NCBI GenBank assembly: GCA_023663145.1
Contig: JAMPHZ010000004.1
Coordinates: 1-64,000, forward strand
Reading direction: 5' to 3'
Length of the DNA stretch: 64,000 nt
Source of the DNA: Odoribacter sp.
GTDB lineage: Bacteria > Bacteroidota > Bacteroidia > Bacteroidales > Muribaculaceae
The position numbers were made by a program, and so were the translations under genes. The notes below the pieces were generated by a model. It saw only the letters and a program-made list of their open reading frames with translations. It had not been told where the DNA came from and made no database searches. Below are positions 26,420 to 34,689 of the stretch, in pieces. The stretch's first letter is position 1. The number at the start of each line of letters is the position of its first letter.

Positions 26420-27763
26420 TTAACGGTTTGAATTATATGGTTTAAATTCCAATCGGATGAACTGGCGCGTCTGAGGTGTTATGGCAAAATGCCGTGAAGC
26501 CCTCAGCCCTACGACCCATATCAATGTTTCGTCACGCCACAGCAGCCATGTGCTGTCTTTGCAGGCGGCGCTCAGTTTGTTATGTGCAAAGATGTCACTT
26601 ACGAGTTTTGATCCGTTTAGGCCAAATGGCTCAAGTCTGTCTCCGCGCCGCCATGGCCTGAGCTGCCATTGGTGTTCTCCTTCGAGTGCTTTTTCATCTA
26701 TATATATGACGTTCGGAGAGGCTTCAGGTTTAAATTCGGATATGTCGTGGCGTGATACTTCAATGTTTATGGGTTCGGAGATGTCGCGGATCACGGTTAC
26801 GTTGTAGCATCCGGGTGTCATTGATGTATTGACATGCGGAGCACGCAGGATTCCATGGTCAAGGTGGCGTTTGATGTCGCCTGCGACAAAGAGTCCGCCG
26901 TCGCGGCGGGCGGCAAGGAGCATGTCGTCGGTTTGTCGTCGTGAAAAACCTTCGGCACGCAGCATTTCGAAGAGCAATATCGGTGCATCGGGGTCGGTGG
27001 ACATTGCATTGAGGTCAATGTCTCCCGAGTCAGCATCGCGATATGCATTTCCGCGCCGTTCGATAGCGTGGTTATAGAAAGTGCGGTTTTCCTTTAGAAA
27101 GTTCATTGAGCGCAGTATGGCGTCGGAGGCTCCGTCGCTTATCTCATCAAGCAGTGGTATAAGCCGGTTGCGGAGTCGGTTGCGCAAAAAGTCATCGCCG
27201 GCGTTAGTGCTGTCATCGACCCATGACAATCCGCGCCGATGCAGGTATTCTTCAATCTCGTCGCGCGAGCAGTCAAGCAATGGCCGAATGACGTGTCCCT
27301 GACGGGGGGAGATGCCGCACAATCCTCCTATGCCGCTGCCCCGCAGTAGATTGATGAAGAACGTCTCTACAGAATCTTCACGGTGGTGGCCGACAGCCAC
27401 TGCTTTGGCGCCGAGACGATTGATAAGATCGTCGAACCACTTGTAACGCAGTTCACGACAAGCCATCTCAAGCGATTCGCCGGTGGCTTTACGGCGGGCC
27501 GCCACATCAAAATCCTTTATGCACAGGTCAATGCCAAGGTCTTCGGTAACTTGGCCTGCGTGCAGCATGTCGCGGTTTGATTCATCGCCCCTAAGGTGGA
27601 AATTACAATGGGCGGCAGAGCAGTTGTATCCTAATGCATCGAGCACAGCAAGGAGAGCCACCGAGTCGGCTCCGCCACTCAGTGCCACAATCAATGCGGA
27701 ACCCGGTGGGAGGAGAAGGTTACGGTCAATGAAGTCCTTGACTTTTTGCTCGAAGGGATCCAT
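26420..27763 (-). CDS. tilS: tRNA(Ile)-lysidine synthase
   Basis: A 447 aa N-type ATP pyrophosphatase with the PP-loop SGGADS at residues 29-34. The N-terminal catalytic domain continues with GHHREDSVETFF and RPLLDCSRDEI. C-terminal substrate-recognition domains end with WRRGDRLEPFGL-x-GSKLVSD, typical of TilS. It converts C34 of the CAU-anticodon tRNA-Ile to lysidine so that it reads AUA, an essential function. Its start lies 1 nt after the thioesterase stop. Confidence 0.95.
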   Translation of the reverse strand: MDPFEQKVKDFIDRNLLLPPGSALIVALSGGADSVALLAVLDALGYNCSAAHCNFHLRGDESNRDMLHAGQVTEDLGIDLCIKDFDVAARRKATGESLEMACRELRYKWFDDLINRLGAKAVAVGHHREDSVETFFINLLRGSGIGGLCGISPRQGHVIRPLLDCSRDEIEEYLHRRGLSWVDDSTNAGDDFLRNRLRNRLIPLLDEISDGASDAILRSMNFLKENRTFYNHAIERRGNAYRDADSGDIDLNAMSTDPDAPILLFEMLRAEGFSRRQTDDMLLAARRDGGLFVAGDIKRHLDHGILRAPHVNTSMTPGCYNVTVIRDISEPINIEVSRHDISEFKPEASPNVIYIDEKALEGEHQWQLRPWRRGDRLEPFGLNGSKLVSDIFAHNKLSAACKDSTWLLWRDETLIWVVGLRASRHFAITPQTRQFIRLEFKPYNSNR

Positions 27764-27764
27764 A

Positions 27765-28211
27765 TCAGAAATCGTGTCGTTCGAATTCAGCTACAGCAGC
27801 CCGGGCGCCGGAGTTAATTGGTGTCGACTTCCCGGTTGCTATGTCAAATGATGCCATGACGGTAGTCCCCTGACATTTTATCTGTTCGGTCTCCCGGTTC
27901 ACAATCTGTTGCACGAGAGTGATTGATTTGTCGCCGATGCGGGACGTGGCGGTGCGTACCTCAAGCGGCTCATCAATAAATGCAGGCGCCATGAAGTCGC
28001 AATTTATATTAACCACTACTACTGCGAGGGTCTTTAGGTCGAAATCCGTCCCCATCACTTGCTTGAAGTAGTCATATTTTCCCAGATCGAAAAACTGAAG
28101 GTACACATTGTTGTTGACGTGTCCGAGTGCGTCAATGTCGTTGAAACGCAGTTGCACAGGTATTGAATGGTTGAATGTAATTGCCACGGGGGCTACATGA
28201 CTGTTTGACAT
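27765..28211 (-). CDS. Hot-dog fold acyl-CoA thioesterase (YbgC/4HBT-like)
   Basis: 148 aa, single hot-dog domain. RFNDIDALGHVNN at about 21-33 carries the catalytic Asp and the usual helix start of 4-hydroxybenzoyl-CoA thioesterase-like enzymes. These hydrolyse acyl-CoA or acyl-ACP thioesters in the cytoplasm; the substrate is unknown. The stop of the DUF721 gene overlaps its start by 1 nt. Confidence 0.88.
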   Translation of the reverse strand: MSNSHVAPVAITFNHSIPVQLRFNDIDALGHVNNNVYLQFFDLGKYDYFKQVMGTDFDLKTLAVVVVNINCDFMAPAFIDEPLEVRTATSRIGDKSITLVQQIVNRETEQIKCQGTTVMASFDIATGKSTPINSGARAAVAEFERHDF

Positions 28212-28501
28212 CAGTGAAATACTATTTTGTTAATTATCTGCTTCCCCACCACCTCGTTAAGTGCTTTGACCAATGGCTGTGTGGCGTAGGTCAGCTCGTT
28301 CTTCAGGGGAGCCGAGGAAATATGTACATGAAGGATATCACCTTGTACACGGCGCGACACGGTGGCGCGGTTGATATCAGGGCCCACTATGTCGGCCCAG
28401 GCGTATTCAATCTTGCGGCGGTCAAATTCATCTGTATTGCCGCCCATGTCAATGTAAAGGCGCAGGATGTCCCCTACGGATACGGCTTCAGTCTTCTTCA
28501 T
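28211..28501 (-). CDS. DUF721 protein next to RecF (DciA-like)
   Basis: 96 aa. The conserved block WADIVGPDI at about 35-43 and the beta-rich stretch GDILHVHISSAPLKNEL match DUF721, the domain of DciA, the ancestral DnaB helicase loader. It sits directly after recF, the usual position for this family. A role in replication or DNA binding is inferred from family and position. The start overlaps the recF end by 14 bp. Confidence 0.85.
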   Translation of the reverse strand: MKKTEAVSVGDILRLYIDMGGNTDEFDRRKIEYAWADIVGPDINRATVSRRVQGDILHVHISSAPLKNELTYATQPLVKALNEVVGKQIINKIVFH

Positions 28502-29603
28502 GTGTGGATAGAGGAGTATATTGACCGTCGGTGACTAGCCACATGCGGTAGGAGTGGTGGGCACGTGCCATTATCTCGTCAAGATGGTCACGGTTTGTGT
28601 CCGTAATGAAAATCTGGCCGAATCCGGCGGTTGACACGATTGATACGATGCGCTCCACACGGTTGGCGTCAAGTTTGTCAAAAATATCATCCAACAGCAG
28701 CAGCGGTTTCATGCCGGTGGCCTTGACCAGAAATTCATATTGGGCCAACCGCAGGGCTATGGTGAATGTTTTGATTTGTCCTTGTGATGCAGTGGCCTTT
28801 ACCGGCATTCCGTTGAGTGTGAATGTAATGTCGTCACGATGTGGGCCGATTGTTGTATGACGCAGAAGTGTGTCACGTGTACGTGCATGCTCAAGCGCGT
28901 CGGCAAGTGTGGAATGACCGTCAGTCGAGGCGTGGTATTCCATGCCGGGTACCTCACTGCATCCTGCGATGAGGGTGTAAAAAGGCGCGAAAATTGTATC
29001 AAGGGTATTTACGAACCTTTGTCGGGCGCTTATTATGATCTCGGCCGATGTGTCCATCATCATTTCTATTGACTCGAACAAGGCGCGGTCAGCAGTGCCG
29101 TCGCGCAGCAGGCGGTTACGTTGTTCAAGCATATGGTTGTATCGGATCAGAGCGTTGAGATATGCAGGGTCGCTCTGAGAGATTATCATATCGGCAAAGC
29201 GTCGTCTCTCCTCTCCGCTCTCTGTGATGAGTGACATATCGGCCGGCGCCACCATCACGGCCGGAAGCAACCCTATGTGGCTCGATAGCCGTTGATACTC
29301 TTTCCCGCCCCGCCGCAGTGATTTGCGGGCGCCCCGCCGCAGTGATGCAGTGATTTCTTCAGCTTGGTCATCGTGCAGCAGGTATTGCCCTTTGAGGATC
29401 GTGAATTCTTCTCCGGTGCGTATCAGCATGGAGTCGGGCACGCGGTTGAAACTGCGCGTGAAACTCAGGTAATATATTGCATCGAGAAGATTGCTTTTGC
29501 CCATGCCGTTATCGCCCAGCAGGCAGTTGATTTTCGGTGAAAACTCAAGCTGTGCTGCGGCGATGTTTTTGAAATTGGTAAGGGCAATAGACCGGAGAAT
29601 CAT
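28488..29603 (-). CDS. recF: DNA replication and repair protein RecF
   Basis: 371 aa from the ATG at 29603; a longer reading to 29657 runs into the esterase gene and is not needed. The N-terminus has the SMC-like start MILRSIALTNFKN, Walker A GDNGMGKSNLL at about 31-41, and C-terminal Walker B LLLLDDIFDKLD. RecF loads RecA at single-strand gaps with RecO and RecR. The start overlaps the esterase stop by 4 bp (ATGA), indicating translational coupling. Confidence 0.95.
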   Translation of the reverse strand: MILRSIALTNFKNIAAAQLEFSPKINCLLGDNGMGKSNLLDAIYYLSFTRSFNRVPDSMLIRTGEEFTILKGQYLLHDDQAEEITASLRRGARKSLRRGGKEYQRLSSHIGLLPAVMVAPADMSLITESGEERRRFADMIISQSDPAYLNALIRYNHMLEQRNRLLRDGTADRALFESIEMMMDTSAEIIISARQRFVNTLDTIFAPFYTLIAGCSEVPGMEYHASTDGHSTLADALEHARTRDTLLRHTTIGPHRDDITFTLNGMPVKATASQGQIKTFTIALRLAQYEFLVKATGMKPLLLLDDIFDKLDANRVERIVSIVSTAGFGQIFITDTNRDHLDEIMARAHHSYRMWLVTDGQYTPLSTHEED

Positions 29604-30409
29604 TTTTTGAAGGCTTCGTTGAAGAATACCAGATGATAAAGTACAGAATTTGCCCAATAGCCCATGGTGTGTGCTCCGGGGCGCTCGATATAATCGTGTG
29701 GTATCTTTGCATCAAGTAATGCCTGATGGAAGTCTCGGTTCACATCGCTGAAGAAATCATCGATGCCGCAGTCAACCAATAGGTTGATCTGTCCGGGAGC
29801 GATGGTGGGCACGAGACTGATGGCAGTCATTGATTTGAGTTCGGCCGGATCGTCAGCTTTTTCGCCTAACAGTGCCGGGATTTTCCATCTGGTCTTGAAT
29901 GGAGTAATGTCAACACCTCCCGACATTGTCGCTGCCGATCCCCATATGTCGCTGTGGCGCATTGCCAGCCACATGGCGCCGTGTCCGCCCATGCTGAGGC
30001 CTGATATGGCGCGTTTCGCGCGGTCGTTGACGGTGGGTAGATTGGCATCTATGTAAGGCACAAGTTCTTCGGTGAAGAAACTCTCCATCTCCATCCCCGG
30101 ACGCGAGTCCCAATACCAACTGTCACGGCCATCGGGCATGATGATGACAAAGCCGTATTTGTCGGCGAGGTCACCCATGTCGGGGCGTATTTTTGTCCAC
30201 GATGTATGGTCGCCACCATAGCCATTAAGCAGGTATATGGAAGGGAATCTTGCCGAGGTGTCGTTTACTGCAGCCTGCGGTATGATGACTGTGACGCGTT
30301 CGGGTGATTCAAGATGCTTGCCTGTGATCGACAGTGTGTCGGTTACGGCTCCGCGTGTTGTCAGCAGTGATGCTGCGGCGGCTAATATAAGGAGGATGTG
30401 TCTTAACAT
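29600..30409 (-). CDS. Secreted alpha/beta-hydrolase esterase (CE1-like)
   Basis: 269 aa with a signal peptide (about 1-20). The nucleophile elbow is GLSMGG near residues 140-145, HTMGYW near 250 carries the probable catalytic His, and an Asp in CGIDDFF is the likely third member. The family includes feruloyl/acetyl esterases and S-formylglutathione hydrolases; export favours a carbohydrate or cell-surface ester substrate. It follows alaS by 48 bp with a hairpin between (30428-30449) and is coupled to recF. Confidence 0.85.
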   Translation of the reverse strand: MLRHILLILAAAASLLTTRGAVTDTLSITGKHLESPERVTVIIPQAAVNDTSARFPSIYLLNGYGGDHTSWTKIRPDMGDLADKYGFVIIMPDGRDSWYWDSRPGMEMESFFTEELVPYIDANLPTVNDRAKRAISGLSMGGHGAMWLAMRHSDIWGSAATMSGGVDITPFKTRWKIPALLGEKADDPAELKSMTAISLVPTIAPGQINLLVDCGIDDFFSDVNRDFHQALLDAKIPHDYIERPGAHTMGYWANSVLYHLVFFNEAFKK

Positions 30410-30427
30410 GGTGAGTAATGGAAAGTA

Positions 30428-30449
30428 CCGGCAGGCTCAAGCCTGCCGG
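30428..30449 (-). other. Inverted repeat between alaS and the esterase gene
   Basis: CCGGCAGGCT, CA, AGCCTGCCGG: a perfect 10-bp palindromic stem. Only a weak T stretch follows on the minus strand, so it may be a leaky terminator or an mRNA-processing/stability hairpin inside the operon. Confidence 0.6.
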
Positions 30450-30457
30450 AGTATGAG

Positions 30458-33085
30458 TTATTTAACTGCTTTCTCAAGAGAGTCGAAGGCTATGTCAATG
30501 CCGTCGCGATCCTTGCCGCCGGCTTGTGCGAAACCTGGTTGGCCGCCTCCTCCGCCTTTTATTGCCTTGGCCGCCTCACGGACTATAGCGGATGCGTTTA
30601 GGCCGCTTTTGGTAACATCTTCAGTGAGCATTACGGTAAGCAGGGGCTTGCCTGCGAGGTCAGTTGTGGCTGCAATGAAGGCGGTGGCATCAGGTGATAG
30701 ATTGCGCACTGCAAATGCTACGCCTTTTACAACCTCGGGCATGAATACACCTCGCATTTTCACAACTTTTATGCCGGAAGCGTTTACAACGGCGTTTTGG
30801 AGCAGTTTCTCTGCAAGGTTGCGGATTCGTTCAGCCAGAGCCTCCTCTGCCTGACGGCGCAGGTCGGAGTTTTCTTCGATTGTCTTGCGCAGGGCGCTTA
30901 CCACATCGGGAGCATTATTGAGCATTGAAGCCACACTCTGAAGGTTCTCGGTGATGTGGTCGATCGCATCTTCGACGGATGATGCTGTTATAGCCTCTAT
31001 GCGGCGTATGCCGGCAGCTATGGAGCTTTCTGAAACTATGCGGATCATGCCTATGTTGCCGGTGTTGGCCACATGTGTGCCGCCACATAGTTCTATTGAT
31101 TCGCCGTAGCGTATTACGCGCACTTCATCACCGTATTTTTCACCGAACAGAGCCATTGCCCCCATCTGGCGGGCCTGGGCGATAGGTACACAGCGGTGTT
31201 CATCGCATGCTATGGCCTGACGCACACGCTTGTTGGCAAGTCGTTCTACAGCTTTAAGTTCCTCAGGTGTTACTTTCTGGAAGTGCGAGAAGTCGAAACG
31301 CAGTGAGTCGGGTGTTACAAGTGAGCCTTTCTGTTCCACATGTGTGCCAAGTACCTCGCGCAATGCCTGATGGAGCAGGTGAGTGGCTGTGTGGTTGCAT
31401 GAGATTGCCTGACGCACTTCTTCGTTGACTGCGGCTTTGAATGTGCTGTTGACAGTTGAGGGAAGTTTCTTCGTGAGATGAACGCCCATGCCGTTTTCAC
31501 GTTTGGTGTCGTAGATTTCTATTGTCTCGCCGGATAAAGTGTCAGTGAGAGTGCCGCGGTCACCGCTTTGGCCGCCCATTTCGGCGTAGAAGGGTGTTTT
31601 TGCAAGCACTATCTGGTAGAATTCATTGTTTTTCTGTTTGACGTGTCGGTAACGCAGAATTTTTGTGTCGGCCATCAATGTATCATATCCAACGAACTGC
31701 TGTTCGCCTTCGTTTACTGTAACCCAATCGGTGGTTTCGACGGCGGCGGCGTTGCGGGCGCGCTGTTTCTGAGCCTGCATTTCTGAATCAAATTCGGCCT
31801 GGTCAAGAGTCATGCCATTCTCCTTAAGGATAAGCTCGGTGAGATCGAGCGGGAATCCGTATGTGTCATACAGCACGAAGGCCTGTTTGCCTGAAATGTG
31901 ATTGTTTCCGGATGCTTTGGCTTGTGCAATGGCTTCGTCAAGCAGGCGGATGCCGTTTTCAAGGGTGCGAAGGAATGCGTCTTCTTCCTCCTTGATGACT
32001 TTCATTATAAGATCACGCTGGGCGGGCAGTTCGGGATAAGCTTCGCCCATTGAATCAATAAGGGTGTCGACAAGGCGGTAAATGAAAGCTTGCTTCTGTT
32101 TGAGGAAAGTATAGGCGTAACGTACCGCACGACGCAGGATACGGCGTATCACATAACCGGCCTTGGCATTTGACGGGAGCTGGGAGTCGGCGATCGAGAA
32201 CGCTATTGTACGTACGTGATCAGCAATGACGCGCATAGCCACATCAACGGCATTGTCGGTGCCGTAGGCAAGCCCTGACAGATCGGCGATCTTTCCTATG
32301 AGAGGAGTGAACACATCGGTGTCGTAGTTAGAGGTCTTGCCCTGCATGGCCATGCACAGGCGCTCGAATCCCATGCCGGTGTCAATAACCCTGGCAGGTA
32401 GCGGTTGGAGAGAGCCGTCGGCCAGACGGTTGTATTGCATGAATACAAGGTTCCATATCTCGATTACCTGCGGGTGGTCATGGTTTACGAGTGAAGCCCC
32501 GGGTACAGCCTGGCGTTCGGCATCGCTGCGTAAATCGATATGTATCTCTGAACAAGGTCCACATGGGCCGGTCTCGCCCATTTCCCAGAAATTGTCGTGT
32601 TTATTGCCGTTTATGATATGTGATTCGGGAAGATGTTTACTCCAAATGGCGGCGGCTTCGTCGTCGCGGCTGAGACCCTCCGAGGCCGATCCCTCGAATA
32701 CGGTGGCGTAAAGGCGCTCAGGATCAAGTTTCAGCACGTCTACAAGATATTCCCATGCCCAGTCTATGGCTTCTTGTTTGAAGTAGTCGCCGAAAGACCA
32801 ATTACCGAGCATCTCGAACATGGTGTGATGGTAAGTGTCATGCCCGACCTCTTCCAGGTCGTTGTGCTTACCGCTCACCCTTAGGCATTTCTGAGAGTCA
32901 GCTACGCGGTTATATTTTGCTGCTTTGTTCCCTAAAATAATATCCTTGAATTGGTTCATGCCGGCATTGGTGAACATAAGTGTGGGGTCATCTTTGATCA
33001 CCATGGGCGCCGAGGGCACGATGTGGTGCCCCTTTGATTCGAAAAAGTCTTTGAATGACTTGCGTATTTCTTTGGCTGTGAGCAT
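30458..33085 (-). CDS. alaS: Alanyl-tRNA synthetase
   Basis: An 875 aa class II synthetase of normal length. The N-terminal catalytic domain starts with [14 protein letters not shown] and includes [12 protein letters not shown]. The editing domain has [11 protein letters not shown] and [10 protein letters not shown] as zinc/editing motifs. The C-terminal DHHA1 region includes the Gly-rich [14 protein letters not shown]. It charges tRNA-Ala and clears Ser/Gly mischarging. It heads a long minus-strand run down to the deaminase-like gene and is driven by the box at 33160-33167. Confidence 0.97.
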   Translation of the reverse strand: MLTAKEIRKSFKDFFESKGHHIVPSAPMVIKDDPTLMFTNAGMNQFKDIILGNKAAKYNRVADSQKCLRVSGKHNDLEEVGHDTYHHTMFEMLGNWSFGDYFKQEAIDWAWEYLVDVLKLDPERLYATVFEGSASEGLSRDDEAAAIWSKHLPESHIINGNKHDNFWEMGETGPCGPCSEIHIDLRSDAERQAVPGASLVNHDHPQVIEIWNLVFMQYNRLADGSLQPLPARVIDTGMGFERLCMAMQGKTSNYDTDVFTPLIGKIADLSGLAYGTDNAVDVAMRVIADHVRTIAFSIADSQLPSNAKAGYVIRRILRRAVRYAYTFLKQKQAFIYRLVDTLIDSMGEAYPELPAQRDLIMKVIKEEEDAFLRTLENGIRLLDEAIAQAKASGNNHISGKQAFVLYDTYGFPLDLTELILKENGMTLDQAEFDSEMQAQKQRARNAAAVETTDWVTVNEGEQQFVGYDTLMADTKILRYRHVKQKNNEFYQIVLAKTPFYAEMGGQSGDRGTLTDTLSGETIEIYDTKRENGMGVHLTKKLPSTVNSTFKAAVNEEVRQAISCNHTATHLLHQALREVLGTHVEQKGSLVTPDSLRFDFSHFQKVTPEELKAVERLANKRVRQAIACDEHRCVPIAQARQMGAMALFGEKYGDEVRVIRYGESIELCGGTHVANTGNIGMIRIVSESSIAAGIRRIEAITASSVEDAIDHITENLQSVASMLNNAPDVVSALRKTIEENSDLRRQAEEALAERIRNLAEKLLQNAVVNASGIKVVKMRGVFMPEVVKGVAFAVRNLSPDATAFIAATTDLAGKPLLTVMLTEDVTKSGLNASAIVREAAKAIKGGGGGQPGFAQAGGKDRDGIDIAFDSLEKAVK

Positions 33086-33159
33086 ATTGTTGGTTGTTTG
33101 TTTTGTCGGGAAATAATTAATCGTGAGAGACCGGCATATAAAAATGCCGAAAAGTTATG

Positions 33160-33167
33160 CAAAATTA
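33160..33167 (-). promoter_or_regulatory. -7 promoter box for alaS (TAATTTTG on minus strand)
   Basis: CAAAATTA on the plus strand, 75 bp before the alaS ATG. On the minus strand a TTG lies about 20 nt upstream as the -33 element, inside the opposing promoter box. It forms one arm of a perfect 10-bp inverted repeat with 33179-33188. Confidence 0.78.
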
Positions 33168-33179
33168 GGCAAAAAACGC

Positions 33180-33187
33180 TAATTTTG
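33180..33187 (+). promoter_or_regulatory. -7 promoter box for the M23 gene (TAATTTTG)
   Basis: Mirror image of the alaS box: GCAAAATTAG at 33159-33168 and CTAATTTTGC at 33179-33188 are exact reverse complements 10 bp apart. It lies 30 bp before the ATG at 33218. Confidence 0.78.
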
Positions 33188-33217
33188 CAACATTAATTTA
33201 TAACAGGTACCTCCCGG

Positions 33218-34189
33218 ATGGCCCAGAAAACATTTTACCGCTATAACCCGGCTACTGAAAGCTATGACCGCGTGTATCCTTCGCGGAAGGCAAGGTTGTG
33301 GACTGCGGTCCGGCAATATGCCATCGGTGCAGGTATAGGCCTGTTGGTGTTCCTTGTAGCATACTATGCCCTTGATTTTCCGCGCGAGAAGGAATTGAGA
33401 GCTGCCAATACCCGTCTTGAGCAACGCCTCGAAATGTTAAGCCGGCGCAGTGATGAGGCTTTTAAGGTGATGGAGGAGTTAGCTGCACGTGACAATAACC
33501 TTTACCGTGTGCTGATGCAAGCCGAGCCGCTCGGGCCTGCCGCGCGTTTCGCCGGTCTTGAACGCCAACGATATTATGGTAGTCTTGACTCATTGGGTGA
33601 CGTGGCTTTGGTAAAGAATGTCACAGACAAGCTTGACCGTCTTGATAATATGCTGTATACTCAGATAAAATCGTTCGATTATCTGCGTGAGCGTTCTGCG
33701 ATGATGGCCGACCGTATCTCTCATATCCCCTCGATCCAACCTATCTCGGAGAAAGATCTTAAGACAATGGCATCAGGCTACGGATATCGGCGTGATCCTA
33801 TTTATGGCACTACGCGGTTTCATGCAGGCATGGATTTCTCAAGCAATATTGGTACTCCGGTCTACGCTACCGGCGACGGAACTGTGATCTACAGCGACTG
33901 GCGCAGCGGTTACGGGAACGTGATTGACATAGATCACGGTTACAATTACACCACACGTTATGCCCATCTCTCTGAAATCCTGGTACGTAACGGTCAAAAA
34001 GTCAAACGTGGCGATCTGATTGGCCGTGTCGGTAATACCGGAAAGTCTACAGGCCCCCATCTGCATTACGAGGTGCGTCTGAAAGGTGAGCCGCAGAATC
34101 CTGTTAATTATTATTTTATGGATCTCACACCCGAGCAATATGACGAAATGATACGTCAGGCTGACAATGCCGGGCATGTGATGGACTGA
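33218..34189 (+). CDS. M23-family peptidoglycan endopeptidase
   Basis: 323 aa with one N-terminal transmembrane segment (about 32-50) and a coiled-coil region (about 58-85) before a C-terminal LytM/M23 domain (about 180-310). Zinc ligands are visible in RFHAGMDFS (H-x-x-x-D) and GPHLHYEV (H-x-H). It is likely a periplasmic cell-wall hydrolase, or a regulator of one, anchored in the inner membrane. It forms a pair with the MerR gene 27 bp downstream. Confidence 0.9.
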   Translation: MAQKTFYRYNPATESYDRVYPSRKARLWTAVRQYAIGAGIGLLVFLVAYYALDFPREKELRAANTRLEQRLEMLSRRSDEAFKVMEELAARDNNLYRVLMQAEPLGPAARFAGLERQRYYGSLDSLGDVALVKNVTDKLDRLDNMLYTQIKSFDYLRERSAMMADRISHIPSIQPISEKDLKTMASGYGYRRDPIYGTTRFHAGMDFSSNIGTPVYATGDGTVIYSDWRSGYGNVIDIDHGYNYTTRYAHLSEILVRNGQKVKRGDLIGRVGNTGKSTGPHLHYEVRLKGEPQNPVNYYFMDLTPEQYDEMIRQADNAGHVMD

Positions 34190-34216
34190 TAATCCCGATT
34201 ACCTCAATATTTACCG

Positions 34217-34567
34217 ATGAAAGACCTTGATAAAAAATTTTACAAAATAGGTGAAGTGTCAGAAATACTGCGCATACCGCAGTCAACCCTGAGGTTTTGG
34301 GAGAAAAAATTTACAATCATACAGCCACGGCGCAATGCTGCCGGTACACGGTTCTACACACCGGAAGACGTTGACAAAATATCAATGATCAACTTTCTGG
34401 TCAAGGATAAAGGTCTCAAGATTGAGGCGGCAGAAGAACAGTTGCGCAACAACTCAAGCGGTATCGCACGTCGGCACGAGGCAGTCATACGCCTGCGCCG
34501 CGTAAAAGACCGCCTTGAAGATATTCTTGACTCAATAGAGCAGATGCGCCGCCGGCAGCCCCGGTAA
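34217..34567 (+). CDS. MerR-family transcriptional regulator
   Basis: 116 aa. The N-terminal winged helix-turn-helix reads YKIGEVSEILRIPQSTLRFWEKKF, shown here only to mark residues 8-31, with RFYTPEDVDKI as wing 2. The C-terminal ~50 residues form a charged dimerisation helix with no Cys cluster, so it is not an obvious metal or thiol sensor. Bacteroidota often keep such a short MerR gene next to an M23 peptidase; its target is unknown. Confidence 0.88.
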   Translation: MKDLDKKFYKIGEVSEILRIPQSTLRFWEKKFTIIQPRRNAAGTRFYTPEDVDKISMINFLVKDKGLKIEAAEEQLRNNSSGIARRHEAVIRLRRVKDRLEDILDSIEQMRRRQPR

Positions 34568-34652
34568 GCCGTTTTTTGAAGCTTTTGGTGCTTTTTTGCT
34601 TTAAATACTCCGATTTTTGTGTCAAAATGGTGTGTTATCGGAATATTCGTTG

Positions 34653-34660
34653 TATCTTTG
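34653..34660 (+). promoter_or_regulatory. -7 promoter box (TATCTTTG)
   Basis: TAnnTTTG match 29 bp before the ATG at 34690. Confidence 0.7.
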
Positions 34661-34689
34661 TCCAATAATTCCTATTTATAATTTATCGA

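Noticed and set aside
29604..29657. Longer RecF start
   Set aside because: RecF proteins begin at the SMC-like MILRSIALTNF; the extension only duplicates the esterase coding end.
30237..30854. A 205-codon plus-strand open frame
   Set aside because: Spans the antisense of the esterase start and the alaS end, crossing the intergenic hairpin; not protein-like.
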